20,570 nt of DNA from Gemmatimonadota bacterium (GTDB taxonomy: Bacteria > Gemmatimonadota > Gemmatimonadetes > Gemmatimonadales > Gemmatimonadaceae): the NCBI GenBank assembly GCA_028287225.1, contig JAQBPZ010000397.1, forward strand, positions 1 through 20,570, given 5' to 3'. The notes under the pieces are model-generated. The model did no database searches. It worked only from the letters and a program-made list of their open reading frames with translations, and was not told where the DNA came from. Position numbers and translations under genes: made by a program. Shown in pieces: positions 7,644 through 15,163 of this stretch. Within the stretch, counting starts at the first letter, position 1; each line of letters opens with the position of its first letter.

Positions 7644-7892
7644 CGGCACTGCCGTATCGGACTTCTCGAGGAGGAGCTCGGCGACGAGCTGCTTGAGCCG
7701 GCGGTTCTCCTCCTCGAGCTGCCGGACGTGCCGCGCTGTTTCCAGCGCGGCGCCTTCGTACCGGGCCCGCCACCGATAGAACGTCGTCTGGGTGATGCCC
7801 AGCGACCGGCACACGGCTGCGGCCGTGGTGCCACAGCGGACCTCCTGCAGCGCCTGCACGATCTGTGCTTCGGTAAACTTGCTTGGACGCAT
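7626..7892 (-). mobile_element. orphan IS3-family orfA transposase (truncated)
   Basis: An 88-aa HTH_8/IS3 orfA protein: MRPSKFTEAQIVQAL (1-15), recognition helix region VCRSLGITQTTFYRWRARYEG (27-47), then the coiled coil RQLEEENRRLKQLVAELLLEK (57-77), which usually mediates dimerisation. In intact IS3 elements a short Leu/Lys-rich tail and an overlapping orfB integrase with a DDE core follow. Here the tail diverges after residue 77 to SDTAVPRPRRR, encoded by the hairpin, and orfB is absent because the next gene is the histidine kinase. I see no terminal inverted repeats or target duplication. It has a good ribosome site (GGAGG four bases before ATG). It is a remnant, or a retained DNA-binding protein. 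Confidence 0.8.
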
Positions 7893-7928
7893 GCTTCCTC
7901 CGTCATCCACCGCCCGGCAAGCATCCAG

Positions 7929-7951
7929 CCGGGTGCGAGGTGCGCACCCGG
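7929..7951 (-). terminator. terminator hairpin after the outer-membrane barrel gene
   Basis: CCGGGTGCG, loop AGGTG, CGCACCCGG: a perfect 9-bp GC stem beginning 15 bp beyond the stop codon of the - strand barrel gene. No T tract is visible, so it may be a GC-only terminator or an RNA-stabilising stem. Confidence 0.6.
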
Positions 7952-7966
7952 GAGGACGCCCAGCCG

Positions 7967-8518
7967 CTACCGAGTCGATCCGCTGACCGGGCCCGGCACG
8001 GTGCGCACCAGCGGATGGCGATAGAAGCTCATTCCCATCCGGATGCTGCGGTACGACTTCCAGTCCTCGTTCGCGAGCCAGTCCATCACGCCGTCGACGC
8101 GAAAGGCCACCCGGTCGGTGATCGGCAGCTTCGCGCCGACCAGCGCATCGACGCCGTAGCTGTGCATGAAGTTGGTCTCGGTGGAGACGCCCAGGCCGAC
8201 ACCCGCCAGCAGCTGGACGCGGCCGAGGCGAGCCGGCGTGTTCACGAGACGGCCGGACAGCAGGCCGACGTTGACGTCGCGCAGGCCGTTCGGGCGTGTC
8301 GCGCGCATCTCCGCGTCCTCGAACTCCACCGACCAGGTGCGGTCGAGGTACATGCCGATGCGTCCGCCGCCGCCGAAGGCGGTCTTGAGGCTGAGGTCGT
8401 GATCGAACTGGGCGCCGCTCGCGAAGGCGCCGAGCTCCATGGTGCCGCGTTCCTGTGCTGCGGCCGGCACGCTGAGCACCAGCGCCGCAATGCACACGTA
8501 CAGTGTCCTGACTGACAT
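7967..8518 (-). CDS. small outer-membrane beta-barrel protein
   Basis: A 183-aa secreted protein with a clear signal peptide (MSVRTLYVCIAALVLSVPAAAQE, cleavage near residue 21-22). The mature part alternates hydrophobic and polar residues in short strands separated by glycine-rich turns (LKTAFGGGGRIGMYLDRTWSVEFE; VQLLAGVGLGVSTETN; GVDALVGAKLPITDRVAFRVDGVMD), as in small 8-stranded outer-membrane barrels. No specific family or ligand can be named. The start at 8518 is backed by AGGAGA six bases upstream. It lies 74 bp downstream of the DUF3494 protein on the same strand with a hairpin between them, so it may be co-expressed at a reduced level. Confidence 0.75.
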   Translation of the reverse strand: MSVRTLYVCIAALVLSVPAAAQERGTMELGAFASGAQFDHDLSLKTAFGGGGRIGMYLDRTWSVEFEDAEMRATRPNGLRDVNVGLLSGRLVNTPARLGRVQLLAGVGLGVSTETNFMHSYGVDALVGAKLPITDRVAFRVDGVMDWLANEDWKSYRSIRMGMSFYRHPLVRTVPGPVSGSTR

Positions 8519-8550
8519 GACGATCTCCTGTATGAACCCTGTGGCCAGTG

Positions 8551-8585
8551 CGATGGCGGCCGGACGTTCGTCCGGCCGCTCATCG
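8551..8585 (-). terminator. long palindromic hairpin between ice-binding-type gene and barrel gene
   Basis: GCGGCCGGACG at 8556-8566 and CGTCCGGCCGC at 8569-8579 form a perfect stem, extended by CGATG/CATCG around one unpaired T. It begins 7 bp after the stop of the DUF3494 gene on the - strand. It could be a terminator, or an attenuating/stabilising stem within a two-gene transcript. No T tract follows. Confidence 0.6.
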
Positions 8586-8592
8586 CCGGCGA

Positions 8593-10380
8593 TTACGGCA
8601 GCGTGACCTTGTTGTTGGTGCCCAGCGAGACTGCGCCATTCCGGGCCAGCGCGCGGCCGATCAGGTTGGCGTTGTCCACGAGCGTGATGCTCGTGAGGGC
8701 GACGATGTTGCCCTGCCACTGCGACGCGGTACCGATCGTCGCCGAGGAGCCGACCTGCCAGTACACGTTCTTCGCCTGTGCGCCATTGATGAGCACGACG
8801 TCGCCCGCAGTGGTGAGGCCGGTGCCCGCCTGGAAGACGAAGGTGGCGTTCGGATCGCCGCCGCCATCGAGCGTCAGGACGCCGGTGACACCGATGCTGG
8901 TGGCCGAGCAGTAGACGCCCGCCGCCTTAGTGGTGCCGCCGAGGTTGGCGACGATGGCGTTGGCGGGCGGGCAGGGAAGGCCGGCCAGCGTGTTGTACGC
9001 CGTGGTGAGATCCTGCTGTGCCAGCGCCGCCTGGGCATCCGCGAGGTGCTGCGCGCCGGTGATCTGGCAGGGCGGGAAGCCGGTGACGGTGCTGCCGGGG
9101 CTGATGGCGATGTCGGCTGCAATCACGCCGAGGCTGACGCAGGTGAACGCGGTACCGGCCATGATGCCGTTCGGTGACGCGTTGCCCAGCAGGGCGACCG
9201 GTGCGGCGTTCGAGGTGATGACGACCGTCGCGAAACCGGACGTGCTGCCGCTCGACGCCCGAACCGTGTTGGTGTAGGTGCCGGCGGCGAGGCCCGCGGT
9301 GAAGCGACCCGTGGAGCGGTCGATGCTGCCGCCACCGTTCACGACGGCCCAGACCGGCGTGAAGGCTACGATGTTGCCGTTGGCGTCGCGGCCGACCGCG
9401 GTGAACACCTGCTGCGAGTTGGCCTGCAGCGTATCGGGGTTCGGCGTGACCGTGATGCTCGTGAGCACCGGCGTGACCGTGACCGTCGCCGAACCGGTGA
9501 CCGTGCCGCTGGTGGCGCGAACCGTGTTGACGTAGGTGCCCGTCGTGGTGCCGGCGATGAACAGGCCGGAGGCGCTGATGGTGCCGCCGCTGTTGACGAC
9601 CGACCACGTCGGCGTGATGGGGACGACGTTGCCACCCGCATCACGGCCGACGGCCGTGAACTGTCGCGTGCCGCCCGTCTGGAGCGTGTCCGGGTTCGGC
9701 GTGACGGCGATGGAGGCAAGCGGTCCGCTGGTGACGGTGACCGTCGCCGTTGCGAAGATCGCGCCGACGCCCGCGCGCACCGTGTTGGCGTAGGTGCCCG
9801 CGACGTTGCCGGCGGTGAAGAGGCCGCTGGTGGCGTTGATGCTGCCGCCGCCCGCGACGACCGACCAGGTGGGCGTGATGGCGACCACGTTGCCGCTCGC
9901 GTCCTTGCCGACCGCGGTGTACTGCTGCGCGGCGCCGATGCCGAGGGTGGCCGGGTTGGGCGTCACGGTGATCGAGGCGAGCGGGCCGGCGACGACGATG
10001 ACCGTCGCGGTGGCCGTCTTGCCATCACTCGTGGCCTGGACCGTATTGGCGAAGCTGTTCGGCGTGGTACCGGCGGTGAACAGGCCGGAGGCGCTGATCG
10101 TGCCGCCGCCGGAGACGACCGACCAGGTCGGGCTGACGATGCCGACATCCTCGCCCGCGAAGTCGGTTCCCTTCGCGGTGAACTGCTGGGTCGCGCCGAC
10201 CGCGAGGGTCTGCGGATTGGGGGTCACGCTGAGCACCGACAGGGCGCCGGGCTGGGTGGCGCCGTGCACGTCGCACGCGGTGGCCGCCATGCCCGCGAGG
10301 GCGACTGCCAGTATGATGCGCGCCGTGCCGGCGCGCCCTGTGAGCGCATGCACGATCCTGCGCTTGGTGACGCTTGTCAT
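8593..10380 (-). CDS. Ig-like repeat protein with C-terminal DUF3494 ice-binding-type domain
   Basis: A 595-aa exported protein. The N-terminus has a basic stretch, a hydrophobic segment and GMAATAC, a weak lipobox with Cys36, so it may be a lipoprotein. Four bacterial Ig-like (BIG2-type) repeats begin at about 47, 134, 221 and 306, each starting L.SI.VTPNP.TL and containing TPTWSVV..GG.I...G.FTAG. Residues about 395-595 match the DUF3494 ice-binding fold: ISPGSTVTGFPP, ADAQAALAQQDLTTAYN, NLGGTTKAAGVY, LTLDGGGDPNATFVFQ, VYWQVGSSATIGT, GNIVALTSITL and GRALARNGAVSL. Four cysteines (414, 438, 470, 491) might form disulfides. The start at 10380 has AGGAGG six bases upstream, better than the Met 24 bases earlier. 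Ice binding, ice adhesion or general surface adhesion are all possible; the ice-binding activity is inferred only from the family. Confidence 0.9.
   Translation of the reverse strand: MTSVTKRRIVHALTGRAGTARIILAVALAGMAATACDVHGATQPGALSVLSVTPNPQTLAVGATQQFTAKGTDFAGEDVGIVSPTWSVVSGGGTISASGLFTAGTTPNSFANTVQATSDGKTATATVIVVAGPLASITVTPNPATLGIGAAQQYTAVGKDASGNVVAITPTWSVVAGGGSINATSGLFTAGNVAGTYANTVRAGVGAIFATATVTVTSGPLASIAVTPNPDTLQTGGTRQFTAVGRDAGGNVVPITPTWSVVNSGGTISASGLFIAGTTTGTYVNTVRATSGTVTGSATVTVTPVLTSITVTPNPDTLQANSQQVFTAVGRDANGNIVAFTPVWAVVNGGGSIDRSTGRFTAGLAAGTYTNTVRASSGSTSGFATVVITSNAAPVALLGNASPNGIMAGTAFTCVSLGVIAADIAISPGSTVTGFPPCQITGAQHLADAQAALAQQDLTTAYNTLAGLPCPPANAIVANLGGTTKAAGVYCSATSIGVTGVLTLDGGGDPNATFVFQAGTGLTTAGDVVLINGAQAKNVYWQVGSSATIGTASQWQGNIVALTSITLVDNANLIGRALARNGAVSLGTNNKVTLP
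9210..10240 (-). repeat. tandem intragenic repeats of about 261 bp
   Basis: The four Ig-like domains of the DUF3494 protein are spaced 87, 87 and 85 codons apart. Their DNA is visibly alike as well: the segment encoding ANTVRA/VNTVRA and the TWSVV segment recur almost verbatim. Such direct repeats can gain or lose units by recombination or misassembly. Confidence 0.75.
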
Positions 10381-10497
10381 CGAGCTCCTCCTCACCTGCT
10401 GCATGTGGACGCAAGGCGGCGGGAAGCGCCCCCTTCGCGGTGATCATCGAAAGCCACGGCCGGGGGCGGCACGTCGCGGTCGTACCGCGCGTGCACA

Positions 10498-10530
10498 GTC
10501 GGCGGGAGCTCGCATGCGAGCCCCGCCGAC
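10498..10530. other. long near-perfect palindrome
   Basis: GTCGGCGGG plus GCTCGC pairs with GCGAGC plus CCCGCCGAC around an AT centre with one bulged A: about 15 bp of stem. It sits 118 bp upstream of the DUF3494 start, in its probable 5' leader. It could be a leader hairpin or a terminator for transcription coming from the response regulator gene. Confidence 0.55.
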
Positions 10531-10659
10531 ATCATCCTGCCATGAACCGTCGTCTACTGCTGTTGCGTGGGTCCGATCGCGGGAGAGAGAAGCGATCGTG
10601 TCGCTGCCGCCGCATGCCTGCCGGGCAGCCTTCGCGCACGGCACAGTCTGCCGTCACGG

Positions 10660-10686
10660 GACATGCACATGATGTTAGTGCACGTC
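10660..10686. promoter_or_regulatory. operator-like inverted repeat
   Basis: GACATGCAC, nine-base spacer ATGATGTTA, GTGCACGTC: arms match at 8 of 9 positions. It lies in a locally AT-richer patch between the response regulator gene and the DUF3494 gene. The geometry suits a dimeric regulator; the regulator itself is unknown. Confidence 0.4.
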
Positions 10687-10769
10687 ATTTCCAGCACCTA
10701 TCCCCTGAACGGGTGAACCAGGAGGTACGTCTTTCGGGTGAGCAGCTCGTCGCCCCACGGAGGCGCGGC

Positions 10770-11408
10770 TCAGCTGTCCTGCCCGAGGGCGTAGGCGGCG
10801 ATCTGGAGACGGGAGCGCAGGGCGAGCTTGTCCATGATGTTACGCACGTGGCTCTTTACCGTATCGGTCGCGATGCCGAGGCGGCCGGCGATCTCCTTGT
10901 TGCTCAACCCTTCGGCGATCAGCGCGACGACTTCCTGCTCGCGCTGCGTCAGGCGCACCGCATCGAGGGCCTCCGCCTGGCCGCGCCGGACCGCGGTGCC
11001 GGCGATCTGCGAGAAGAGCGTGGCCGTCATCAGGGGTGGCAGGACGCGCCCGCCATTCGCCACGCTCCGGATGGTGCCAACGAAGTCGTCGAAGGTGGCG
11101 TCCTTGAGGATGAAGCCCGCCACGCCGACGTTCACGAACTCGGCGATCTCCTCGTGCGCGGGGAGCAGGTCCATGACGATCACGCGCGCCTGCCGCGCTT
11201 CCTGCGGAATGCGCTCGGCGAGCCGGAGGGAGCTTCCGTCCTGGAGGCCGACGTCGAGCAGCACGACGTGCGGGTTCGCGGCCTTGAGCTGCGAGGTATC
11301 GAGGCTGGTGGCCGCGAGGACGACCCGCACGTCGGCCAGCTCGTTGAGCATGTCCGCAATCCCTTCGCGGACGAGGCGGTTGTCTTCGATGACAGCGACA
11401 GTGATCAT
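10770..11408 (-). CDS. NarL/LuxR-type response regulator
   Basis: A 212-aa two-domain transcription regulator. The receiver domain (about 1-118) has the acidic pair ED (8-9), phospho-acceptor Asp52 in LLDVG and Lys102 in FILKDA. The usual Thr/Ser switch residue after strand 4 is replaced by Asp80 in VIVMDLLP, seen also, from memory, in a subgroup with the MDLLP motif. The C-terminal LuxR HTH (about 152-207) reads LTQREQEVVALIAEGLSNKEIAGRLGIATDTVKSHVRNIMDKL. The frame extends to 11462, but receiver homology begins at MITVAVIEDN, so 11408 is used; the Shine-Dalgarno is weak. No partner kinase is adjacent; the orphan kinases at 4203 and 6362 are candidates by proximity only. The next gene downstream on this strand is the DUF3494 protein, a possible target. 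Confidence 0.92.
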   Translation of the reverse strand: MITVAVIEDNRLVREGIADMLNELADVRVVLAATSLDTSQLKAANPHVVLLDVGLQDGSSLRLAERIPQEARQARVIVMDLLPAHEEIAEFVNVGVAGFILKDATFDDFVGTIRSVANGGRVLPPLMTATLFSQIAGTAVRRGQAEALDAVRLTQREQEVVALIAEGLSNKEIAGRLGIATDTVKSHVRNIMDKLALRSRLQIAAYALGQDS

Positions 11409-11512
11409 GCGGCCGGGCAAGGGTGAACGACGCCGGAACCAGGGTGCCCGGGTTATGTGCATATCGTCATGGTCACACCGACCTGAAGCATGAGCCGTAC
11501 CGTAAACGCAGA

Positions 11513-11539
11513 ATGGGGCGCCCCGAAGCGGCGCCCCAT
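11513..11539 (-). terminator. rho-independent-type terminator of the dehydrogenase gene
   Basis: ATGGGGCGCC, loop CCGAAGC (as read on +), GGCGCCCCAT: a perfect 10-bp stem 19 bp beyond the dehydrogenase stop. On the - strand it is followed by TCTGCGTTT, a modest T-rich tail. It is the best terminator candidate in the window. Confidence 0.75.
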
Positions 11540-11558
11540 CGTCCAGCAGCGTGTGGCC

Positions 11559-12731
11559 TTACGGCTGGAGGACGACCTTCACGCACCCGTCCTTCTTGTC
11601 GCGGAAGGTCTTGTAGAGCTCCGGCGCCTCCTCGAGCGGGCGGGTGTGGGTGATGATCCCCGCGGGGTCGATCTGTCCCGCCTCGATCATGCCGAGGAGC
11701 TTCGCCGTGTACTTCTGCACGTGCGTCTGCCCCATGCGAATGCTGAGTCCCTTGTTCATGGCGGCGCCGAAGGGGACCTTGTCGACCAGGCCGACGTAGA
11801 CGCCGGGCACGGAGATGGTGCCCGCCTTGCGGCAGTTGTAGATGGCCTCGCGCAGGACGTGGGCGCGGTCGGTGCCGAGCTTGATCGTCTTCTTGACCTT
11901 GTCCAGCACCGCGTCCACGCTGCCGTGCGAGTGCGCCTCGCACCCGACCGCGTCGATGCAGCGATCGGGGCCGATGCCGCTCGTCATCTCCTGGAGCCGC
12001 TCGTAGACGTGCTCCTCGTCGAAGTTGATGACCTCCGCCCTGCCGTAGGTGCGCGCCATCTCCAGGCGCTCGGGGACGCGCTCGATGCAGATGACGCGGC
12101 CGGCGCCCTGGAGCCAGGCGCTCTGGATCGCCATCTGGCCCACCGGCCCACCGCCCCACACCGCCACCGTGTCGCCCATCTCGATCTCGGCCCGCTCGGC
12201 GGCCATCCAGCCGGTGGGGAAGATGTCGGAGAGGAAGAGCACCTTCTCGTCGGGCAGGTCGGACTCGATCTTCTGCGGCCCGACGTCGGCGTAAGGCACG
12301 CGGAGGTATTCCGCCTGGCCGCCGGCGTAGCCGCCGACGAGGTGCGAGAAGCCGAAGAGGCCGGCCGGCGAATGGCCCATCATCTTGTCGGCCATCTCCT
12401 TGTTGGGGTTCGAGCGGTCGCAGGCCGCGTAGAACCCCCTGGTGCAGAAGAAGCACTCACCGCACGCGATGACGAAAGGGACCACGACGCGGTCGCCCTT
12501 CTTCAGCTTCTTCACGCCCTTCCCGACCTCCACCACGATGCCCATGGGCTCGTGGCCGAGGATGTCACCCTTCTTCATCGTGGGCTGATAGCCGTCGAGC
12601 AGATGGAGATCGGAGCCGCAGATGGCCATTGCGGTGATCTTCACGATCACGTCGGTGGGATTCTCGAGCTTCGGGTCGGGAACCGTGTCGATGCGGACGT
12701 CGCCCTTGCCATGCCAAACGAGTGCTTTCAT
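11559..12731 (-). CDS. zinc-dependent alcohol/formaldehyde dehydrogenase-like
   Basis: A 390-aa medium-chain dehydrogenase of the zinc class, resembling the formaldehyde-dehydrogenase-like branch (COG1063). Catalytic zinc ligands are Cys38 (ICGSDLH), His60 and Glu61 (GHEPMG); four structural-zinc cysteines are at 90, 93, 96 and 104. The Rossmann motif GGGPVG (193-198) and Glu217 at the end of the next strand suggest NAD rather than NADP. The insertion around 108-135 (NKEMADKMMGHSPAGLFGFSHLVGGYAGGQAEYL) is typical of this branch. The substrate cannot be set from sequence; aldehyde or alcohol oxidation/detoxification is likely. The frame extends to 12878, but homology begins with MKALVWHGKGDVRID at 12731. 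It is divergent from the beta-CASP gene with a 192-bp gap, and ends at a good terminator. Confidence 0.93.
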   Translation of the reverse strand: MKALVWHGKGDVRIDTVPDPKLENPTDVIVKITAMAICGSDLHLLDGYQPTMKKGDILGHEPMGIVVEVGKGVKKLKKGDRVVVPFVIACGECFFCTRGFYAACDRSNPNKEMADKMMGHSPAGLFGFSHLVGGYAGGQAEYLRVPYADVGPQKIESDLPDEKVLFLSDIFPTGWMAAERAEIEMGDTVAVWGGGPVGQMAIQSAWLQGAGRVICIERVPERLEMARTYGRAEVINFDEEHVYERLQEMTSGIGPDRCIDAVGCEAHSHGSVDAVLDKVKKTIKLGTDRAHVLREAIYNCRKAGTISVPGVYVGLVDKVPFGAAMNKGLSIRMGQTHVQKYTAKLLGMIEAGQIDPAGIITHTRPLEEAPELYKTFRDKKDGCVKVVLQP

Positions 12732-12923
12732 GGGGCTCGCGAAAGAAGAAGCGCTGCGCGGCGCCGGATGCGCCGGGGGGGCACTTTGCAGAGGCCGTAC
12801 CTCGGCGCCCACGACGACGAGCGCGCCGGATGGGGCCGGCAGCCGTGGCGATCGCGGGCTCGGGCGAGCAGTTTCCAACGCGCCTCGCGTTGCGACAGTC
12901 GCCTACCTCCATGAGGGCCCCCG

Positions 12924-14309
12924 ATGCAGATCGAGTTCGCCGGCGCCGCGCGCGAAGTGACCGGCTCGTGTCACATCCTCCGCATCAATGGCAGGACCGT
13001 GCTGCTCGACTGCGGGATGTTCCAGGGGCGCCGTGCCGAGACGCGCGAGCGGAACGTCGCACTGCCGATCCCGGTGGACCAGATCGACGCGATCGTCCTC
13101 AGCCACGCCCACATCGACCACTCGGGGCGGCTCCCGCTGCTCGCCGCGCATGGCTACCGCGGCCCCATCTATTGCACCGCCGCCACGCGCGACCTCTGCG
13201 CCGTGATGCTCGCCGACAGCGCGCACATCCAGGAGAAGGACGCGGAATTCCTGGCGCGCCGGAAGAAGGAGGCGGCGAAGCCGTTGTACGGGATGCACGA
13301 TGCAATCGCTGCCGTGGAGCGCATGATCAGCCTGCCGTACGACGCGGCGTTCGACGTGGTGCCCGGCGTGCGCGCCACGTTCACCGATGCCGGCCACATC
13401 CTCGGCTCCGCGTCCGTGGTGCTCGACTGCACCGAGAACGGCGTCATGCGGCGCATCGTCTTCTCGGGCGACGTCGGACGCAGCGGCCTCCCGATCATCC
13501 GCGACCCGAAGCCGCCGCTCGGCGCCGACGTCGTGATCATGGAGTCCACGTACGGCAACCGCGAGCATGCCTCGGTGGCCGGCGCCCGCGAGCAGCTGGC
13601 TCGCGTGATACGCGAGACGGCGGCGCGCGGCGGGCGGGTGCTGATCCCGGCGTTCGCGGTGGGGCGCACCCAGGAGATCGTCTACGACCTGCACATCCTG
13701 GCGCGCGAGGGCGCCATCCCCGAGATCCCCATCTACGTGGACAGCCCCCTGGCCATCGACGCGACGACGGTGTTCGCGATGCACCCCGAGGTGTTCGACC
13801 AGTCGGAGGACCTGGTGCGACGGGTGCAGGACCTCTTTCACTTCACCCAGGTGCGCTACACGCGCGAGGCCACCGAGTCCAAGGCGCTCAACAGCCAGCA
13901 CGGCCCGATGGTCATCGTCGCCGCTTCGGGGATGATGGAGGCGGGGCGCATCCTCCATCACCTCGCGCACGGGGCCGCCGACCCGCGCACCACCATCCTC
14001 ATCGTGGGTTTCCAGGCCGAGCATACCCTGGGACGCCGCATCGTGGATCATGCGACGACGATCAAGGTCTTTGCGGAGGAGATCCCCCTCCGCGCGCACG
14101 TGGAGATCCTCAACGGCTACAGCGCGCACGGGGACCGGCACGAGCTCCAGGCGTGGCTCGACGCGGTGCGGGCGGGCGGTGCGACGACGCCCGACATCTA
14201 CCTGGTGCATGGCGAGCGCGACGCGCAGGATGCCTTTGCCACCCAGCTACGCGGTGCCGGCTACGCGCGGGTGCAGGCGCCGGAGCCCCACGCGGTGGTC
14301 ACGCTGTGA
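12924..14309 (+). CDS. beta-CASP metallo-beta-lactamase-fold ribonuclease
   Basis: A 461-aa MBL-fold hydrolase with an inserted beta-CASP domain and RNA-specificity C-terminal part, like bacterial YSH1/CPSF73 relatives (COG1236). It probably cleaves RNA in the cytoplasm. The metal site is visible as HAHIDH (61-66), His158 (DAGHILGSAS) and Asp183 (FSGDVG). Beta-CASP motifs include ESTYGN (207-212), AFAVGRTQE (243-251), VDSPLA (272-277), ASGMMEAGRILHH (334-346), GFQAEHTLGR (362-371) and SAHGD (400-404). All expected motifs are intact and the length is normal (about 450-470). The start at 12924 has GAGG seven bases upstream. The stop codon overlaps the GTG start of the next gene. Confidence 0.95.
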   Translation: MQIEFAGAAREVTGSCHILRINGRTVLLDCGMFQGRRAETRERNVALPIPVDQIDAIVLSHAHIDHSGRLPLLAAHGYRGPIYCTAATRDLCAVMLADSAHIQEKDAEFLARRKKEAAKPLYGMHDAIAAVERMISLPYDAAFDVVPGVRATFTDAGHILGSASVVLDCTENGVMRRIVFSGDVGRSGLPIIRDPKPPLGADVVIMESTYGNREHASVAGAREQLARVIRETAARGGRVLIPAFAVGRTQEIVYDLHILAREGAIPEIPIYVDSPLAIDATTVFAMHPEVFDQSEDLVRRVQDLFHFTQVRYTREATESKALNSQHGPMVIVAASGMMEAGRILHHLAHGAADPRTTILIVGFQAEHTLGRRIVDHATTIKVFAEEIPLRAHVEILNGYSAHGDRHELQAWLDAVRAGGATTPDIYLVHGERDAQDAFATQLRGAGYARVQAPEPHAVVTL

Positions 14310-15163
14310 GCGTCGCCCGATCCGCCCTCGTCGCCACCGCGCTGCTCTGTCTCGCGGGAGCCACGGCGCCCGCCCAGGATCGCGCATCCGACAGCTCCGA
14401 CATCCGCACGCCGCTCGTCATCGGGGAGAGCTTCACGATGACGTCGACGGTGCTCCACGAGGTGCGCCGCATCAACGTGTACGCACCGCCCGGATACACC
14501 GACTCTGCCCGGGCACGCCTGCCGGTGCTCTACATGCCGGACGGCGGGCTCGCCGAGGACTTCCTGCACGTCGCCGGCCTGCTCCAGGTGTCGATCGGCA
14601 ACGGCACCATGCGGCCCTTCCTGCTCGTCGGGATCGAGAACACCGAGCGTCGTCGCGACATGACCGGCCCCACGGAGAACGAGAAGGACCGCCGGATCGC
14701 GGTGCACGTCGGCGGCTCGGGGCCATTTCGGCGCTTCATCCGCACGGAGCTGATGCCGCGCATCGCGGCGCGCTACCGGACCACGGGCGAGACGGCGATC
14801 GTCGGCGAATCGCTCGCCGGCCTGTTCGTGGTGGAGACCTTCCTGCGCGAGCCGGACCTGTTCGATACCTACATCGCCTTCGATCCCAGCCTCTGGTGGA
14901 ACAGCCGGCGCCTGCTGGACGAGGCGGCGGCGACGCTCCGTGCGCGCCCGGCCTCGGCGCACAAGACGCTGTTCCTCGCGAGCAGCGACGAGCCGGAGCT
15001 GGACATGCTCACGCACCGGCTGGCGGGAGTGCTGCGGCAGGGCGCGTTTCCCGGGCTGACGTGGTACTACGAGCCGATGCCCGCCGAGACGCACGGGACG
15101 ATCTATCATCCGGCGGCGCTGCGGGCGTTCCGGACGGTGTTCAAGCCGGCGGCGGCGAAGTAG
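14306..15163 (+). CDS. secreted alpha/beta-hydrolase, enterochelin-esterase-like
   Basis: A 285-aa hydrolase of the esterase-D/Fes-like group (COG2819). It has a signal peptide (MSVARSALVATALLCLAGATAPAQD, cleavage near 23-25), then the fold: RINVYAPPGY (55-64), PVLYMPDGG (73-81), LLVGIENTERRRDMTGP (106-122), FIRTELMPRIAARYRT (144-159), nucleophile elbow GESLAG with Ser169, FDPSLWWN (192-199) and catalytic His263 in ETHGTIYHP. It acts in the periplasm or outside; the substrate (siderophore or other ester) is unknown. It starts at GTG 14306, whose last two bases begin the TGA of the beta-CASP gene, giving a 4-base GTGA overlap and probable translational coupling. The frame is open far upstream but that part is a shadow of the RNase gene. 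Confidence 0.9.
   Translation: MSVARSALVATALLCLAGATAPAQDRASDSSDIRTPLVIGESFTMTSTVLHEVRRINVYAPPGYTDSARARLPVLYMPDGGLAEDFLHVAGLLQVSIGNGTMRPFLLVGIENTERRRDMTGPTENEKDRRIAVHVGGSGPFRRFIRTELMPRIAARYRTTGETAIVGESLAGLFVVETFLREPDLFDTYIAFDPSLWWNSRRLLDEAAATLRARPASAHKTLFLASSDEPELDMLTHRLAGVLRQGAFPGLTWYYEPMPAETHGTIYHPAALRAFRTVFKPAAAK

Larger units (their letters stand above)
10381..10769. promoter_or_regulatory. 389-bp intergenic leader of the DUF3494 gene
   Basis: No convincing gene is found here. The stretch holds the AGGAGG ribosome site at the 3' end of the - strand leader, the long palindrome at 10498-10530, a smaller inverted repeat CGATCGC/GCGATCG at 10574-10598, and an operator-like inverted repeat at 10660-10686. 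The length and density of dyads suggest a regulated leader for the surface protein, or the terminator of the upstream response regulator followed by a promoter. I could not assign -10/-35 boxes with confidence. Confidence 0.5.

Noticed and set aside
10444..10644. A 66-aa - strand frame in the gap before the DUF3494 gene
   Set aside because: No ribosome site, no recognisable motif, and it crosses the 10498-10530 palindrome; probably chance.
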